NCBI GenBank assembly: GCA_022824305.1 | Contig: JAJEAD010000097.1 | Span: forward strand, 1-64,000 | DNA from: Gammaproteobacteria bacterium | GTDB lineage: Bacteria; Pseudomonadota; Gammaproteobacteria; HK1 | Reading direction: 5' to 3' | Length of the DNA stretch: 64,000 nucleotides | Part shown: positions 63,337 through 64,000 of the stretch, piece after piece | How the letters are laid out: the number at the start of each line of letters is the position of its first letter | Numbering within the stretch: position 1 is the first letter of the stretch | Position numbers and translations under genes: made by a program | The notes under the pieces: generated by a model | Told to the model about the DNA's origin: nothing | Databases searched by the model: none | The model's input: only the letters and a program-made list of their open reading frames with translations

Positions 63337-64000
63337 CTACTCCCGGATCGGCAGCACCATGGGGGAGAGCTCGCTTGCGCTTCGACCCGCCCAGTCGAGC
63401 GACGGCGTGCGTTCGAGGGAGCGGGCCTGGGCCTCCTGGAGACCGGCGAGCGCGCCGCGGTAGTCGATGGTGAGCACCTCGCCCCGGTTCACGACCAGCT
63501 CGCCGTCCACGTAGACACGCTCGACGGCGCGGTCCGCCGCGACGTAGACGAGGCTGCGCAGCGGCTCGCGCACCGGCATCATCGACGGCGCGCCGAGGTC
63601 GACGAGGACGAGGTCGGCCCGGCATCCCGGCGCGAGGCGGCCGATGTCGTCGCGGCGGAGCGCGTTCGCGCCCCCGATGGTGGCGGCATCGAACACGTCG
63701 CTCGTGGTGAGGTCCGCCACGCTCTCTCCCGCGATCCGGGCGCAGTAGAGCGCGCTGCGCATCTCGTCGAGGAAGTTGTGGGGGTAGGTGTCGGTGCCGA
63801 TGCCGACGTTGATGCCGCGGTGCAGGTAGGCGCCGAGGGTGCGCAGCGATATGCCGCGGCGCATGAACACGGTGGGACAGTGGGCGACGCTCACCGCGTT
63901 GTCGGCGAGGAGATCCAGGTCTTCCCGGCTCGTCCAGTGCAGCCAGGGGTGGTGGTCCAGGAAGATCGCGTGCCCGATCACGCTGCGCTCGCCCAGCGCT
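63337..64000 (-). CDS. Amidohydrolase family protein, C-terminal part (truncated by window)
   Basis: The frame is open to the window edge, so the N-terminus lies beyond 64000; about 221 residues are visible. Conserved text of the ATZ/TRZ/cytosine-deaminase-like branch: ALGERSVIGHAIFLDH (metal-binding His strand), VAHCPTVFMRRG (the usual 'HCP.SN' variant), VGIGTDTYPHNFLDEMR (catalytic metal-ligand Asp, GTD motif) and the C-terminal ADLVLVDL...VYVDGELVVNRGEVLTID composite domain. These enzymes hydrolyse C-N bonds in purines, s-triazines or hydantoin-like compounds. Substrate is not determinable from this portion. Confidence 0.88.
   Translation of the reverse strand, partial: ALGERSVIGHAIFLDHHPWLHWTSREDLDLLADNAVSVAHCPTVFMRRGISLRTLGAYLHRGINVGIGTDTYPHNFLDEMRSALYCARIAGESVADLTTSDVFDAATIGGANALRRDDIGRLAPGCRADLVLVDLGAPSMMPVREPLRSLVYVAADRAVERVYVDGELVVNRGEVLTIDYRGALAGLQEAQARSLERTPSLDWAGRSASELSPMVLPIRE

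Noticed and set aside
1..64000. tRNA genes, rRNA, CRISPR arrays, IS elements and intrinsic terminators with U-tracts
   Set aside because: I scanned for T-loop-like GGTTCGA contexts, repeated spacers, transposase motifs and hairpins followed by T-runs. The only GGTTCGA hits are inside coding genes; nothing else qualified.

Overview
This 64 kb window is GC-rich (roughly two thirds G+C by eye), densely coding bacterial DNA. It holds about 44 protein-coding genes or recognisable gene remnants, and I found no rRNA, tRNA, CRISPR array, IS element or phage gene. Gene content (IspH of the MEP pathway, dipeptide-type ABC importers, many short-chain dehydrogenases, Fe(II)/2-oxoglutarate oxygenases, a methylamine-dehydrogenase-like flavoprotein) suggests a free-living or host-associated heterotrophic proteobacterium, possibly an uncultured marine one. 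The taxonomic call is an inference, because no marker gene is present.

Layout. 1-10.3 kb: end of a luciferase-like monooxygenase, an alpha/beta hydrolase, ispH, an RND/MMPL exporter and a giant exonuclease-RecQ-UvrD fusion. 10.4-19 kb: a mixed accessory stretch with a HAD hydrolase, an AAA/DUF4143 ATPase behind an AT-rich palindrome, a glyoxalase-like protein, a DUF2161 nuclease-fold protein, a TauE-like permease, a gamma-glutamyltranspeptidase, a DUF4258/DUF2283 pair and a cupin. Three decayed genes (metallophosphoesterase, antibiotic-biosynthesis-type monooxygenase, GMC oxidoreductase) lie in the same stretch. 19-29.5 kb: a glyoxalase II, an acyl-CoA synthetase, a homocysteine S-methyltransferase with a chimeric remnant of a second copy nearby, a thioesterase, a DMT exporter, a prolyl-hydroxylase-like oxygenase and a tightly packed deacetylase-SDR-SDR-amidase operon.

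29.6-36.6 kb: a peptide-type ABC importer split into divergent halves (ATPases leftward; binding protein and permeases rightward), followed by a nitrilase-family amidase. 36.7-39.6 kb: the most notable locus. A GrdB-family gene is interrupted by one in-frame UGA that is immediately followed by a hairpin with bacterial SECIS geometry. It is read as a 397-residue selenoprotein with a Sec-x-x-Cys motif. Upstream on the same strand is an unusual fusion of a flavin-reductase domain with a solute-binding-protein fold. 39.7-47.6 kb: SDRs, two nucleoside-sugar-type epimerases, an isopenicillin-N-synthase-like oxygenase, a PuuE-like deacetylase and a double-DUF427 protein.

47.9-53.7 kb: a complete second peptide-type ABC cassette whose two ATPases are fused in one chain. 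54.1-59.1 kb: carbamoyl-phosphate synthetase genes in the order carB-carA. CarA carries an extra 194-residue N-terminal domain resembling the deoxyribosyltransferase/SLOG-type Rossmann fold. 59.2-64 kb: a trimethylamine/dimethylamine dehydrogenase-like enzyme, a phytanoyl-CoA-dioxygenase-like protein, a Uma2-family protein and the C-terminal part of an amidohydrolase.

The recurring theme is uptake of peptide-like or N-containing small molecules (two ABC systems) together with enzymes that hydrolyse C-N bonds (amidase, nitrilase, PuuE-like, amidohydrolase, gamma-glutamyltranspeptidase) and oxidise the products (SDRs, oxygenases, flavoproteins). Substrates cannot be read from the sequence.
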